DNA of 64,000 bases, taken from contig QVOM02000034.1 in NCBI GenBank assembly GCA_003586115.2, positions 113,714,253-113,778,252 on the forward strand, read 5' to 3'. Both the position numbers and the translations under genes were made by a program. Source of the stretch: Salvator merianae (lineage: Eukaryota > Chordata > Lepidosauria > Squamata > Teiidae). The notes below the pieces were generated by a model. That model was given only the letters and a program-made list of their open reading frames with translations, did not search any database and was not told the origin of the DNA. Of this stretch, positions 45,740-54,584 are shown piece after piece (position 1 is the stretch's first letter; each line of letters starts with the position of its first letter).

Positions 45740-46915
45740 CATGGCTGCCCAACTGCAAGCATACTTGGAGGAAGCTGATAACTGCTTGGTTATAGCACTG
45801 AAACTGCTTTGGGTACCCTGGTTGAGGACCTTCTCTGGAAGAAAGACAGAGAAAGTGTCACTCTGTTGTTTCTTCTGGATCTCTCAGTGGCTTTTGATAC
45901 CATTGACCATGAAGACATTCTGCACTTCCTGGTATTCTTTCCCAGCAAGTGCACTAAGAACTTCTATTTCTCTCATTAGTGCAGAATACACAAACCCCCA
46001 CCCACCATCTGCATAGGACAGAGTGTAATCCAGATCAAGAGGCCTATGATCTGGATCATAGTAGCTCTCAATGTTGAAGTCTTGCCTTCATGTTTTGGCC
46101 CTTGGAAGTCAGCTCTTGGAAGTCGGCTCTGAAGTCAGCAGTGTGTAGTCTGATTTAGACCAGCACTGTCATGCAAACAGTGCTGTTCTGGACCACAGCT
46201 TGCAGTGGTCCAAACCAGTGGTCCTTGCTGGACTAGAGCCACTGGTTAATATCATAGTCTTTTAGTGCAATAAGGTCCATGGTATCCTTCTGGAAAGGCT
46301 ACTGAGTTTGAGAGTTGGAGACACTGCATTGTGATGGTTCCTGTCCTAACTCCAAGCCAGATGCCAGAGAGTGGCTTGGGAGATCTGTTTGTGGGATTCC
46401 CCAGGAATTGATCTTATTGTCCATGTCCTTTAACATCTTTATGAAACTATTGGCAGATGTCATCAGGAGTCTTGGGATAAGGTATGATCAATATGTAGAT
46501 GACACCCAAATCTATCTCTCCATGCCATCTGGATCTGGAGAGGTAGCTGAAGTGCTTGGCAGGCATTTAGGAACAATAATAATCTGGATGGAAGGCAATA
46601 AATTTAAGCTGAATCCAAACAAGATGGAGGTATTGTGTGTTATAGGATCTGTGGCAATAAAGAAGGGAGGCATCCTGTTCTTGATAAGGTTTTATTTTTT
46701 TTCCCTGGTAGGGGCAGGTACATAATTTGGAGGGTGCTCATAGATTCTGTACTTACATTTGAGGTTCAGGTGGAGGCACTGTCTAGAGCACCTCCTTCCA
46801 ACTACAGTTAGTTTGCCCATTAGAGCCCTTTCTGGACAGAGACAATCTGGACACAGTAACCCATGTTCTGGTAACTTGAACTACTGTAATGTGTTCTCTT
46901 AGGGCTGTCCTTGAA
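45740..46915 (+). mobile_element. L2-like LINE reverse transcriptase remnant with nested insertion
   Basis: Plus strand, several frames: YSTETALGTLVEDLLWKKD-like and LFLLDLSVAFDTIDHEDIL (45815-45930) are RT blocks with the first catalytic Asp. After an unrelated stretch (about 45945-46265) the RT resumes with ERLLSLRVGDTAL, a VCGIPQELILLSMSFNIFMK block (normally GVPQGSxLSPxLF), the catalytic YDQYVDDTQIYLSMPSGSGE (YVDD, both Asp kept), WMEGNKFKLNPNKMEVL and further on DTVTHVLV...NYCNV. The sequence words are those of vertebrate L2-group RTs (family knowledge). It is decayed by frameshifts and stops. The interrupting segment contains AATCCAGATCAAGAGGCC/GATCTGGATCATAG words of the repeat at 38085 and 61560. 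Confidence 0.75.
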
Positions 46916-47394
46916 GGCAGTTTCTTTTTTTGATAATGAAAAAAACATACACAGTAAACTGAGATTTACCTCAGTTTAGTAGAAATAGCAAGGGCCTTCA
47001 GGGTGAGGAAGATGTGTCATCTGCATCTTTTCAGATTTCATTTTTTTATTATTGTTATTTCGTTCTGCCATTTTTTAAATCAGTCTTTGGATGGTTCAGT
47101 GCCATATTGGGGGGTTATGATTAGATTCTATCACTGTAATAGGTCTAAGGCAGGTTTGTCACAATGAGTATATGATATATCAAATTAGACAGAACTGGGC
47201 TGAAATTATTTGGTTTTCAACAAAATTTCACTAATTTTCACAGCATCCTTTTGCAGGTATTTTGAAATTTCATTTGTTTTTTCAAATTTCTATTTTATTT
47301 GTATGCTGCTTTTTGAAAGAAAATTTGACAAATTTTCTGATACAACAAACAGAAAACATACAACTAAATATATATATAAACATTGTAATAAGAA
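46916..47394. other. No gene seen; spacer
   Basis: AT-rich. The patch at 47205-47310 (TTTTCACAGCATCC, AAATTTCATTTGTTTTTTC) hints at an old DNA element but has no definable ends. Confidence 0.35.
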
Positions 47395-47815
47395 TATAAG
47401 AACATATACATAAGAGGAGCCTCGCTGGATCAGGCCACGGACCATATAGTCCAGCATTCTGTTTCACACAGTGGCCCACCAATTGCTTCTCGGCATTCTC
47501 AAGCAGAAGATAAAGGCAAAACCTTCACCTGCTCTTTACTCCCTGCAAATGGTTTTACAGACATCCTGCCTGTCTTTCCAACCTGGAGGCAGTACCTAGG
47601 CATCCATTCTAGTAGCCATTGATACACCTGACCTCCATGAATCTGTCCAATCCTTTCTTAAAGCTATCCAGACTGACTGCTGTCACCACCTCTTCCAGTA
47701 ATAAATTCCATAGATCAAAACTTCCCCTTAATCGTCCTAACTCTCCTACCCATCAGCTTCATAGAGTGCCCCTAGTGCTAGTGTTGTATGATAAAGAAAA
47801 GAATTTCTCTTACAT
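47395..47815 (-). mobile_element. L2/CR1-group LINE 3' fragment, second copy
   Basis: Collinear with 20-430: the minus strand carries the same VYQWLLxWMPRYC, SLDSFKxGLD and LSYHTxTRG region, with a deletion around the TQRVIDLWN block (47714-47735). Ends at an AT-rich junction near 47815. Non-coding. Confidence 0.75.
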
Positions 47816-48477
47816 TATAAAATATATTATAAAATCACATATCAAACAAAATAGTAAACTGCAAAATAACACAATGCCTTAAAGTAAGATGGAATGGGTC
47901 TTACAATGCCAGATCTTCCTTATCCATGCCAAGTGTTGCTGCAAGTTTTAAGCCTTGGAGAGGATGGTGTGACACTAGAATAGCATTCTTCCCTCGTCCC
48001 TGCCATGCTGGACTTATAACATGTATATAAGTTAGTGTAATCCTATATAGTATACTTGCAAGGAAGTTCCATTAAGCTCAACTGAACCCTATGAATAGAT
48101 ATCACATCTCACGTTCCCTTAACTGCTGTCATTTGACTATACTGCAGAAATTTCATAACCAACTCTAATGATTATAACAAGGTATCACAGAGTCATAAAT
48201 GAGATGGCTTTAGGTAGTACATGGATGAATTTTTCAAAAAATTATATAAATTTATTTAAGTTAAAGAAGTAATACATTTAGATTTTATGTAGTGAATAAT
48301 AGTACAGATGGTACAAATAGTAAATAATAACATAGTAAATAATCATAATGGTAATACTCAACTGAAGTTTGAAAATCATGTCTATTACACAGCTCTAATT
48401 TCCATGTCCCTACCACAATGAGCCTTGAGCTCATATGACTAAATCAAAAAGGGAAGATACAAATTCAGAAAAAAATA
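47816..48477. other. No gene seen; spacer
   Basis: AT-rich, with TAGTAAATAATA-type words repeated at 48288-48350. No exon supported. Confidence 0.35.
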
Positions 48478-48770
48478 GGAACGTAAGGGAAGCCCTGCTG
48501 GATCAGACCACAGTCCATCTAGTCCTGCATCCTGTCTTACACAGTAATGCACTGAGCAGAAGACAGAGGCAAAACATTCACTTGCTCTCAGTTTCCTGCA
48601 AATGTCCTTTAGAGGCATCCTGCCTCTCTCTCCAACATGGAAATAGTACCTAGGCATCAATTCTAAAAGCCATTGATACATCTGTGCTCCATTAATTTGT
48701 CTAACCCTTTCTTAAAGCTATCCAAGTTGGTTGCTGTCACCACCTCTTCTGGTAGAAAATGCAGAAAGGG
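48478..48770 (-). mobile_element. L2/CR1-group LINE 3' fragment, third copy
   Basis: Same family as 1-600 and 47395-47815: minus-strand words LPEEVVTATNLDSFKKGLDK, then CINGF and YQWLLELMPRYYFHVG. Cut off after the EEVVTA block. The CCTGCTGGATCAGACCAC end region (48495-48512) is the conserved 3' end of the family. Confidence 0.75.
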
Positions 48771-49720
48771 GCAAAAGTGAGCTTTTTCATCAATCAAGTG
48801 GCCCAGGGGGTGGGTGGGTGGGTGGAGATAATTGCTAGAATATAGTTCACTCTTCATCTTTATTTGGCTTTAGTTTTGTATATTGCAAAAGATACCACAA
48901 GTATTTTCTACAGTTTTTAAAGGAGAGATATACTATAGTTTGTTCTTAAGTGCCATCAGCACATGCTACAAGAGACGAAAAAGTCTTGTCATTTTGTTTG
49001 AAAGTATTCTGAAACTTGGGGGGGGGGGGAATGCAAAAAAAAAAAAGTCATGCAAATTGATTTTCACAGTAGAGCAAATTAAACAAGGAGCAAGGGAAAG
49101 CATCCTGCTGTAAGCCTAGAAAGGAATAAAAGCCTTGTATGTTTACTTCTGGACCCCACATTTCTCTGAGAAAGTGTACCCCAGTGGGTTACTGTAGCTG
49201 AAAGGCAGCGGTAACCTTTGCAGGAAGCTTTATGTTCCTATTTAGCCTGCCGTTCAATAAAAATACCCATTAGTTACTTGTCTTTGCCACTTCACATGGT
49301 GTTTCTGTTCTTTATGACACAGAAGAGCCTCCAAAGGAAGATGTTGCATGTAGCTTTTTGGCTCCTAATAATGAACATTCTCATGCATTTCTTTTGTGAT
49401 GGAAAAATTAATGGCTTCATCAAACTCATTATTATGCTCAATCATTTGAGGAAAGGGTTTTTTTTGGGTTGTTTTTTTTTTTGTAAAATTGTGGGCTCCT
49501 TAAGCAGAAAACCTTTTTAAAAAATACTGATTCTGAAAGCAATAGCTTGTTCAAATTTTTCTCAGGTCATAAAACTGTGCATTTTTCTGTGTAATAATGG
49601 ACAAGGCTGAGCATAATCATATGCACCAAACTTCCTCAGCAGATAAGAATTGCAGGGAAATTAGTAAGATCAGAATGTAGTATGAATGGTATACCTACTT
49701 ATTCAACATCCAACAAGCTT
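48771..49720. other. No gene seen; spacer
   Basis: G/A homopolymers (G11 at about 49019, A11 at about 49037), a (GGTG)n patch near 48810. No exon supported. Confidence 0.35.
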
Positions 49721-49730
49721 GGTTTTGAAA

Positions 49731-49835
49731 GTGTTCGCTTCGGCAATACGTATAATAAAATTGGAATAATACAGAGAAGATTAACATGGTCCCTGCACAA
49801 GGACGACATGCAAATTCATGAAGAGTTCCATATTT
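49731..49835 (+). pseudogene. RNU6: U6 snRNA retropseudogene
   Basis: About 105 bp aligned end to end with vertebrate U6: GTGTTCGCTTCGGCA at the 5' end, the invariant ACAGAGA box with flanks (ATACAGAGAAGATTA), and TTCCATATTT at the 3' end. By eye about 14 substitutions from the canonical U6 sequence, many C-to-T or G-to-A, consistent with decay of a methylated copy. No T-run terminator: an A-rich tail follows to about 49880. Flanked by a near-identical 10-mer (GGTTTTGAAA at 49721-49730 and GGTTTTTAAA at 49885-49894), a likely target-site duplication. These are the marks of a LINE-mobilised retrocopy. Confidence 0.92.
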
Positions 49836-50167
49836 AAAACAAAGAAATAAATAACAAATGAAAAAGAATAAAAAACAACCAAAAGGTTTTTAAAAATACC
49901 ATTTTACAGACACAGCTTTGCATAGGAATTTCTGTCTGGAAATTTCTCCATTCTAAATGTACTGTAGATAATTCTGTTGATTTAGAAACCCATATCCATT
50001 CTAGGTTTGGTCTCTGTAACTGGTACCTGATATAAACAATATGGCCTCCCCTCTGATGTGTGTGCCAGATACATTCAGTACTTATATTTAGAATATTGGT
50101 GAAGATACACCTTTTGCCTGAGGTAATACCTTTCCCTCCCCACTTTCAGGTGCTGTTATTGTTTTTA
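49836..50167. other. Spacer; A-rich retrocopy tail, then short AT-rich DNA
   Basis: 49836-49884 is the A-rich tail of the U6 copy. The rest has no recognised feature. The sequence on both sides of the 50176-54576 element (TTTTTAGTGGGTT and TTTATTTTAAAATTTGTTTT) appears to be one older retroposon tail split by the insertion. Confidence 0.45.
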
Positions 50168-51089
50168 GTGGGTTCTAGGGGTGTGCACGAAGCTTCGTAG
50201 CAACGAAGTTTCGTTTGAATTTCACCTCTTCGCGGTTTTCGTGTCAAATGTGAAGGGCAATTTATATTGTGAAAGCGAATGGCGAAAGTCCCCCCAATTT
50301 TTGCTTACTTTCAGGACCTTCGCCATTTGCTGCGAATGGCCACTTTCATCTTTTTTTCGCCGCGAAAGCTTCGACGCATCGAAGCCTAGTGGCTTCGCAG
50401 CCTCCAGACTCTGCCTCTAGAGGTTGGAAATTGTAATGCATCACAGTAAGAAAGACTTAAGACGACGGGTTTTTTTTTTAACTCTTCGCCTGCCTCGCAT
50501 CGGATCGCATCGCATGAGGATGAGAAACTCAGATGGCTAGGACATTAATAAAACTTCTTTGATGGTGGTATATAGTTCTGCTTTTTGAAATGGAGGGCAA
50601 GACGACGAGGCATCATTTCACTGCTTCTCTCAGTTATTTCATCCTGCGGCTGCCTCCAGTCTTCTAAATTACTCACTTACCTGAAGGCAATTGCTTCGAG
50701 TGTCGCTGACTGAGCCCGCCCACCTTGTACAATGAGTAGGACTAGGCGAGGCGCTTGTGGAAAAAAGTTAACCGAGGTTACAACAAAGTGGCGAGGGAAC
50801 GAATGAACCGTTGGCAATCAGAATGTTGCTGCTGCTGGCTGGCTGCTAAACGAAGAAAAAGGAAAGGAGCGGGCTTCAGCGCGCAAGTTCGTGAGAGACT
50901 CTAAACCGGGATCATATGAGGTAACTTACTACTAGCTTTGAAAGCCAGTAAAAGTCTTTTTTTTTTTTTGAAAGCTTTGAAAGTCCCTGCCCAGGCAGGG
51001 CATACCCACTGATAAGAGGGTATGTTGGGCAAGGAGGTCAGAAGACCCCAGCTGCCATGGAGAGGGCGAATCACTAGTGTGCTCCTAGG

Positions 51090-51170
51090 CAGCCAATCCC
51101 AGAGCAGGTTTCACAGGCCAATAAAACTGCAGTGGGTGGAATCTATTTAATGGTCACCTCGTAGGAGAAA
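51090..51170 (+). promoter_or_regulatory. Putative promoter and leader of the Myb/SANT gene
   Basis: Two CCAAT boxes (51093-51097 within AGCCAATCCC; 51118-51122 within GGCCAATAAA) and a TATA-like CTATTTAA (51143-51150) lie 20-78 bp upstream of the ATG. The ATG context GAAAATGG has A at -3 and G at +4, a strong vertebrate start context. Motif spacing is plausible, but function is inference; with the TATA box this close to the ATG the leader would be very short. Confidence 0.45.
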
Positions 51171-51519
51171 ATGGCAGCAACCCGTTATTTGTATTGGCAG
51201 GTGGAGGAGATCCAGGCCCTGCTGGAGGCGCTGCTAGCAGCAAATGGGCTTCGAGAGCGCCTGATGACCTGCACCTGCAGGCAAAATCGAAGCCTCTTCC
51301 TAAAGGCATCGAGAAGCCTGCAGGTGCGGGGATTCAGGCGCTCCGTGGCGCAATGTAGGTTAAAATTCAAAGGGCTCAGGGCCGGTTTCTACCAAGCCCT
51401 GGAGGCCCATGATGGCTCTCCCCCACGCTGGAAGAGGCTCCCGTTTTACACGCTCCTACACCAGCTGTGGGATGTTGCCGGGAGATCCCACTGGAGACAT
51501 CGCCACCAGGCCAGTTCAG
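51171..51519 (+). CDS. Exon 1: Myb/SANT-like (trihelix) DNA-binding domain
   Basis: Codes for 116 residues plus one base. From residue about 8 to 100 it has the Myb/SANT-like pattern of the MSANTD/ZSCAN29-type family: YWQVEEIQALLEAL (helix 1, Trp and acidic pair), then a basic RNRSLFLKASRSLQVRGF-type block (here RQNRSLF...SLQVRGF, helix 2), QCRLKFKGLRAGFYQAL (helix 3, basic) and RLPFYTLLHQLWDVAGR (PFY, terminal helix). Members bind DNA; some are host transcription regulators and related domains partner Harbinger transposases (family knowledge). The start is the first ATG, in a strong context. The exon ends at TTCAG|GTATGT, a good donor, in phase 1. Without splicing the frame would run on only to 51596. 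Confidence 0.85.
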
Positions 51520-51896
51520 GTATGTTGCTCCTTCTTGTCATTGAAACCCCCCCACTGCCCCCTAAAATAAATATGGTGCGCCACAGATGCGCCTGACCAC
51601 TTGTGCATCTGCCACTCCCTTGGCAGTTGGGGCAATGAGATAATAAGTGTTAGCTGCTTGCACTCTTGATTTCAGTGGGAAGGAACTGAACTGATTTCTT
51701 TGACTTATGCGGGGGGCGGTGGGGAGGTATAGAACCACAATGCTGCCTGTAACACATGATGGTCTCATTAAAAATGAGCTCCTATTTCTGCAGCAGACAT
51801 GGCTGGATGGCATCAAGTATGGTGTACCGCTTTCTTACAAATTTGGCCCAAACTGAAAACCTCTGCAAACAGAGTGACACATTCATTGCTTTCCAG

Positions 51897-51989
51897 CCAG
51901 AGCACGTGAAATAGAGGAGCCAGGGCTGGGAGAGGTTCCTGAGGAGCAGGAGGAGGAAGAGGAGCTGGTTGCTGAAGAGCGAGCAGAAG
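51897..51989 (+). CDS. Exon 2: acidic linker
   Basis: 93 bp, phase 1 at both ends. Preceded by TTGCTTTCCAG and followed by GCAGAAG|GTACGT, both good splice sites. Joined to exon 1 it is fully open and reads AREIEEPGLGEVPEEQEEE followed by ELVAEERAE, a highly acidic Glu-rich stretch typical of linkers after Myb/SANT-like domains. Length is a multiple of three, so skipping it would keep frame. Assignment rests on splice signals plus frame continuity. Confidence 0.7.
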
Positions 51990-52138
51990 GTACGTTGGCG
52001 TTCCCCGTTGGAAGTGATGCTGTGGGGGACACTACTGAGAATGAGGGAATAACAGCTTGAAAGCAAAGGTTAATGGGAATTGTCAGGTCATCGTCAGGTG
52101 TTCATTGTGGTTCTTTCCTCTAATCTCCTCCTGAGCAG

Positions 52139-52255
52139 AACCACCCACAGTGCCAGCAGCCGGGCCGGCACAGGCACCTGCCCCAGCAGTGACACCAGCT
52201 GCCATCTGTCTGCAGGAGGTTCCTGGGATGGAGGGCAGCAGCAGGGGTGTCCAAT
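52139..52255 (+). CDS. Exon 3: Pro/Ala-rich linker
   Basis: 117 bp, phase 1 to phase 1. The acceptor follows a pyrimidine tract (TTCTTTCCTC... CTGAGCAG), the donor is CCAAT|GTAAGT, near consensus. The joined frame is open: PPTVPAAGPAQAPAPAVTPA then AICLQEVPGMEGSSRGVQ. Low-complexity, likely disordered. Confidence 0.7.
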
Positions 52256-52489
52256 GTAAGTTTGCTTGCAGGGGGGGTACATGAAGCAGGATGCAGCTAG
52301 CTTCCTTGGCAGGTGGGCAGGTGGGCGGACTGCAAGCCTGTCTGAAACGGGGAAGTGGGCCTGATTCATTGACCCAATCCATCAGTTCCCTGCCCTACCC
52401 AGCTGCCACTGCTGATCAGGGCAGAAGGTGCATTGATTGACTCTCCTTGCTGCTGAAATGTAATTCCTTTCCTCTCTCTTTCTTCCCAG

Positions 52490-52546
52490 TTGTAGCTCTT
52501 AGACCTATGCCTGGTGCGGCATCCCCCCCGCCCACACAGGAAAGCA
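52490..52546 (+). CDS. Exon 4: short Pro-rich exon
   Basis: 57 bp, phase 1 to phase 1. The acceptor has a strong pyrimidine tract (CCTCTCTCTTTCTTCCCAG), the donor is AAGCA|GTGAGT. The joined reading is FVALRPMPGAASPPPTQES. Fourth junction in a row preserving an open frame. Confidence 0.65.
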
Positions 52547-52711
52547 GTGAGTATACAGTATTGCACCGGCCCGTATTCTCCAACCGTTTCTGCCCACCCT
52601 GCAGCGCTGCCATTAGGGGACTGGTGTTAGTCTGGCAGCAGATCCCTCTTGCACCAATCCCCATTGCATCCTGTTGGCTACTGAGCCACCTGTTCTGCTC
52701 TCACTTTACAG

Positions 52712-52954
52712 GAGGCCCAGCAGGAGGCCCAGCCTCAGAGGGCTCACCCCCCTCCACAAGTGCCCTGCAGATCTGCATGGAGGAGGAGGAGCAACAACCC
52801 CGCCCTCGCAGTTGCAACGTGGCCACCCAGACTGACCAGCTGGAGCATGGGACCCAGACCACCTGCCTCGAGGAGGTCCTGGAGTCCCATGCTCGGATGC
52901 AGAGGGCAATGGCCACGCACCATGCGTATTCCTGGGTTTTTTGCTGTTCACACG
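52712..52954 (+). CDS. Exon 5: conserved-looking acidic/helical exon (3' end uncertain)
   Basis: Acceptor TGCTCTCACTTTACAG. Open reading: RGPAGGPASEGSPPSTSALQ, then ICMEEEEQQPRPRSCNVATQ, TDQLEHGTQTTCLEEVLESH and ARMQRAMATHHAY. The LEEVLESHARMQRAMA part looks like an amphipathic helix. To reach exon 6 in its best frame a phase-1 donor is needed; candidates are GT at 52955 or 52958, both weak. If neither is used the frame runs to a TAA at 53044-53046, giving an alternative C-terminus (FCCSHGGVAVQG...). This is the least certain junction. Confidence 0.6.
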
Positions 52955-53070
52955 GTGGTGTTGCTGTGCAGGGCGAAGTGCGCCCTTGCCTCCTTTGCGT
53001 GACTGGGGATGTGTGGAGCATCTGGGCAGATGTGTATCAGTCCTAATTTCGTCCTCTTATGTTTCCACAG

Positions 53071-53492
53071 ACCAGCAGTGCAACGTGAGGGTTTTTGCTG
53101 TGGAAAGGGGCATGCAGGTTCTGCAGGGGCAGGTGGAGGCAATGGATGCCCGCCTCCACATGATAAGCAATGCAGTGCTGGAGCTGAGGGATGATCTCCA
53201 GGGGCAGGCTCCCCCAGAGAGGCCCGCAGGGTGTGTGAGGGCCTATGGCCAGAGGCAGTATACCGCGTTGGTAGGGAAGACAGCGGGATTGGCTTCAGCA
53301 GGGCAAACACTAGCTGCAGCAGGTTGCTGGAATGGGCAGCATGTGTGGCGAGCCATTATCTTCCAGGACCCTCGAGGGGTTGGAGGAGCCGTTCATCCTA
53401 TAACACTCCTCTGCCAGCAGCTACTGCTGGAATTCAATTTGACTGTTGTGCCCTTTCCCTCAAATTCCCTGGGAAACCTGCACGATACCTGA
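53071..53492 (+). CDS. Exon 6: helical C-terminus and stop
   Basis: Acceptor CTTATGTTTCCACAG. The chosen frame reads DQQCNVRVFAVERGMQVLQG then QVEAMDARLHMISNAVLELR, a heptad-like amphipathic helix suited to dimerisation, then a less structured tail to TGA at 53490-53492. The other frames lack this pattern. With exons 1-5 and the 52954 donor the protein would be about 426 residues. The last roughly 80 residues could be non-native if another intron or an earlier stop applies. An AATAAA follows at 53612-53617. Confidence 0.6.
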
Positions 53493-53611
53493 TCAGCAAT
53501 TATTTCCCCCTACAGGTTCTGAAGTCCTGCCTGGCCTGCCTGCATTGCTGTTGCACCTGTAAATAGTTCTGTGTATTTTATAAGTTGTTTTTTTTTTTAC
53601 CTGAGAAGAGG

Positions 53612-53617
53612 AATAAA
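53612..53617 (+). terminator. Polyadenylation signal of the Myb/SANT gene
   Basis: AATAAA 120 bp after the exon 6 stop, preceded by CTGTAAATAGTTCTGTG and TTTTATAAG. Fits a short 3'UTR. No experimental support. Confidence 0.55.
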
Positions 53618-53819
53618 AGAAAGATAAGGCAGAAGGGAAGGGAGAAATGAGAGAGAGACAGAACCAGAGAGATCCACTAGACCACCCCACCGCGGGAAGC
53701 ACAGGGTCGGAAGAGAGAGAGAATGAGAGATCGAATCCCGGCGTCTCCTCTCCTTCAGTCGCAGGTCAATCAGCTTAGAGTCAGCTCCGATCGTCACGGA
53801 AATAAAAAAGGCTTAATGG

Positions 53820-54576
53820 CTCATCGGCAGCCGCTTTTATAAGGTGCTATGGACCCACCCAATTCAATCACAAAACCCTTTTGTTTCCATGGCAACAGCA
53901 GGTAATTGCGAAAATAAACAGAGCGCCAACAACCCAGGTGGAAAGATTTGAAATCGAAGCACCAATCAGGAGAAAGCAAGCCAATAGGTATAATTTCCTC
54001 GCCCCAAGCGATTGGCAGCCAGCGACGAGTGCCATAGTTAAAGGGACAAAACTTAGCGCGCATGCGCGCACAGACATGAGCATCAAAAAGCCATCGAAAA
54101 TGACGAAAAATCAAAGCGGAAAAAACACCTTCTGCTTTCGCTTGCTTTCGCCTCTCTGGCATATTAGCGAAATTATAGCATTTATTTCCTTCCACGCAAC
54201 CTCGCAATCGACAGTGAGGAAATGTAGCTTCGTTGCTTTGAATCCTCCTACAAACCAGCTGCCGGTTAAAAGTAAGCTCGTGCAATTTTTACCTTATAAC
54301 AAGCCAACTCCTTAAACTATGAACGTGGACAGTCAAATATAGAAGGGACAAGGCAGGGGGACATGCGGCATTTCCCTATAGAAAAAAGTGTATGTTTTTC
54401 AATACTTATTTCCTTTATTTTGCAAGGAACGTGCCCCCCCGGTTTTTTGCGAAGATTTTCGCAGCGAAAACGAAGGTCGAAATTTTCACGAGTGACGTTT
54501 TCGCTTGAAAATGAAGCTACGGTGCTTCGAGGCTTTGCGAAACGAACACCGAAAAATCCTTTCGTGCACACCCCTA
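53820..54576. promoter_or_regulatory. CpG-rich right arm of the 50176 element with NRF1-like palindrome
   Basis: A perfect palindrome GCGCGCATGCGCGC at 54056-54069 contains the NRF1-type core GCGCATGCGC (known motif). Around it are inverted CCAAT boxes (GATTGGCAG, 54010-54018) and a CCATGGCAAC word (53887-53896, RFX-like half-site by eye). The arrangement resembles a housekeeping-type promoter, possibly on the minus strand, where a 154-codon frame (53821-54285) exists but has no recognisable domain. Promoter function is inference. Confidence 0.4.
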
Positions 54577-54584
54577 GTGGGTTT

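Larger units (their letters stand above)
50176..54576. mobile_element. hAT-type element carrying a spliced Myb/SANT gene (4,401 bp)
   Basis: Left end TAGGGGTGTGCACGAAG; right end in reverse complement TAGGGGTGTGCACGAAAG. Flanks GTGGGTTC (50168-50175) and GTGGGTTT (54577-54584) match at 7 of 8, an 8-bp target duplication with one transition. Subterminal regions (50176-50400 and about 54440-54576) are rich in TTCG/CGAA and resemble the ends of the 38379 and 57849 elements. Between them lie a promoter-like region, a six-exon gene on the plus strand (51171-53492) with AATAAA at 53612, and a second CpG-rich region with an NRF1-like palindrome (54056-54069). I find no hAT transposase (no BED finger, no RNase H-like or C-terminal dimerisation words), so mobility would need a transposase supplied elsewhere. 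Confidence 0.9.

Noticed and set aside
52083..53310. Minus-strand open frames opposite exons 3-6
   Set aside because: Shadows of GC-rich exons; splice signals and helix patterns support only the plus strand.
53821..54285. 154-codon minus-strand frame in the right arm of the 50176 element
   Set aside because: No domain, no splice or start support and not like a hAT transposase; kept only as a possible transcript from a putative promoter.
50176..54576. PIF/Harbinger assignment based on the Myb/SANT-like protein
   Set aside because: The 8-bp flanking duplication and TAGGGGTG termini fit hAT; Harbinger elements make 3-bp duplications and I see no DDE nuclease.
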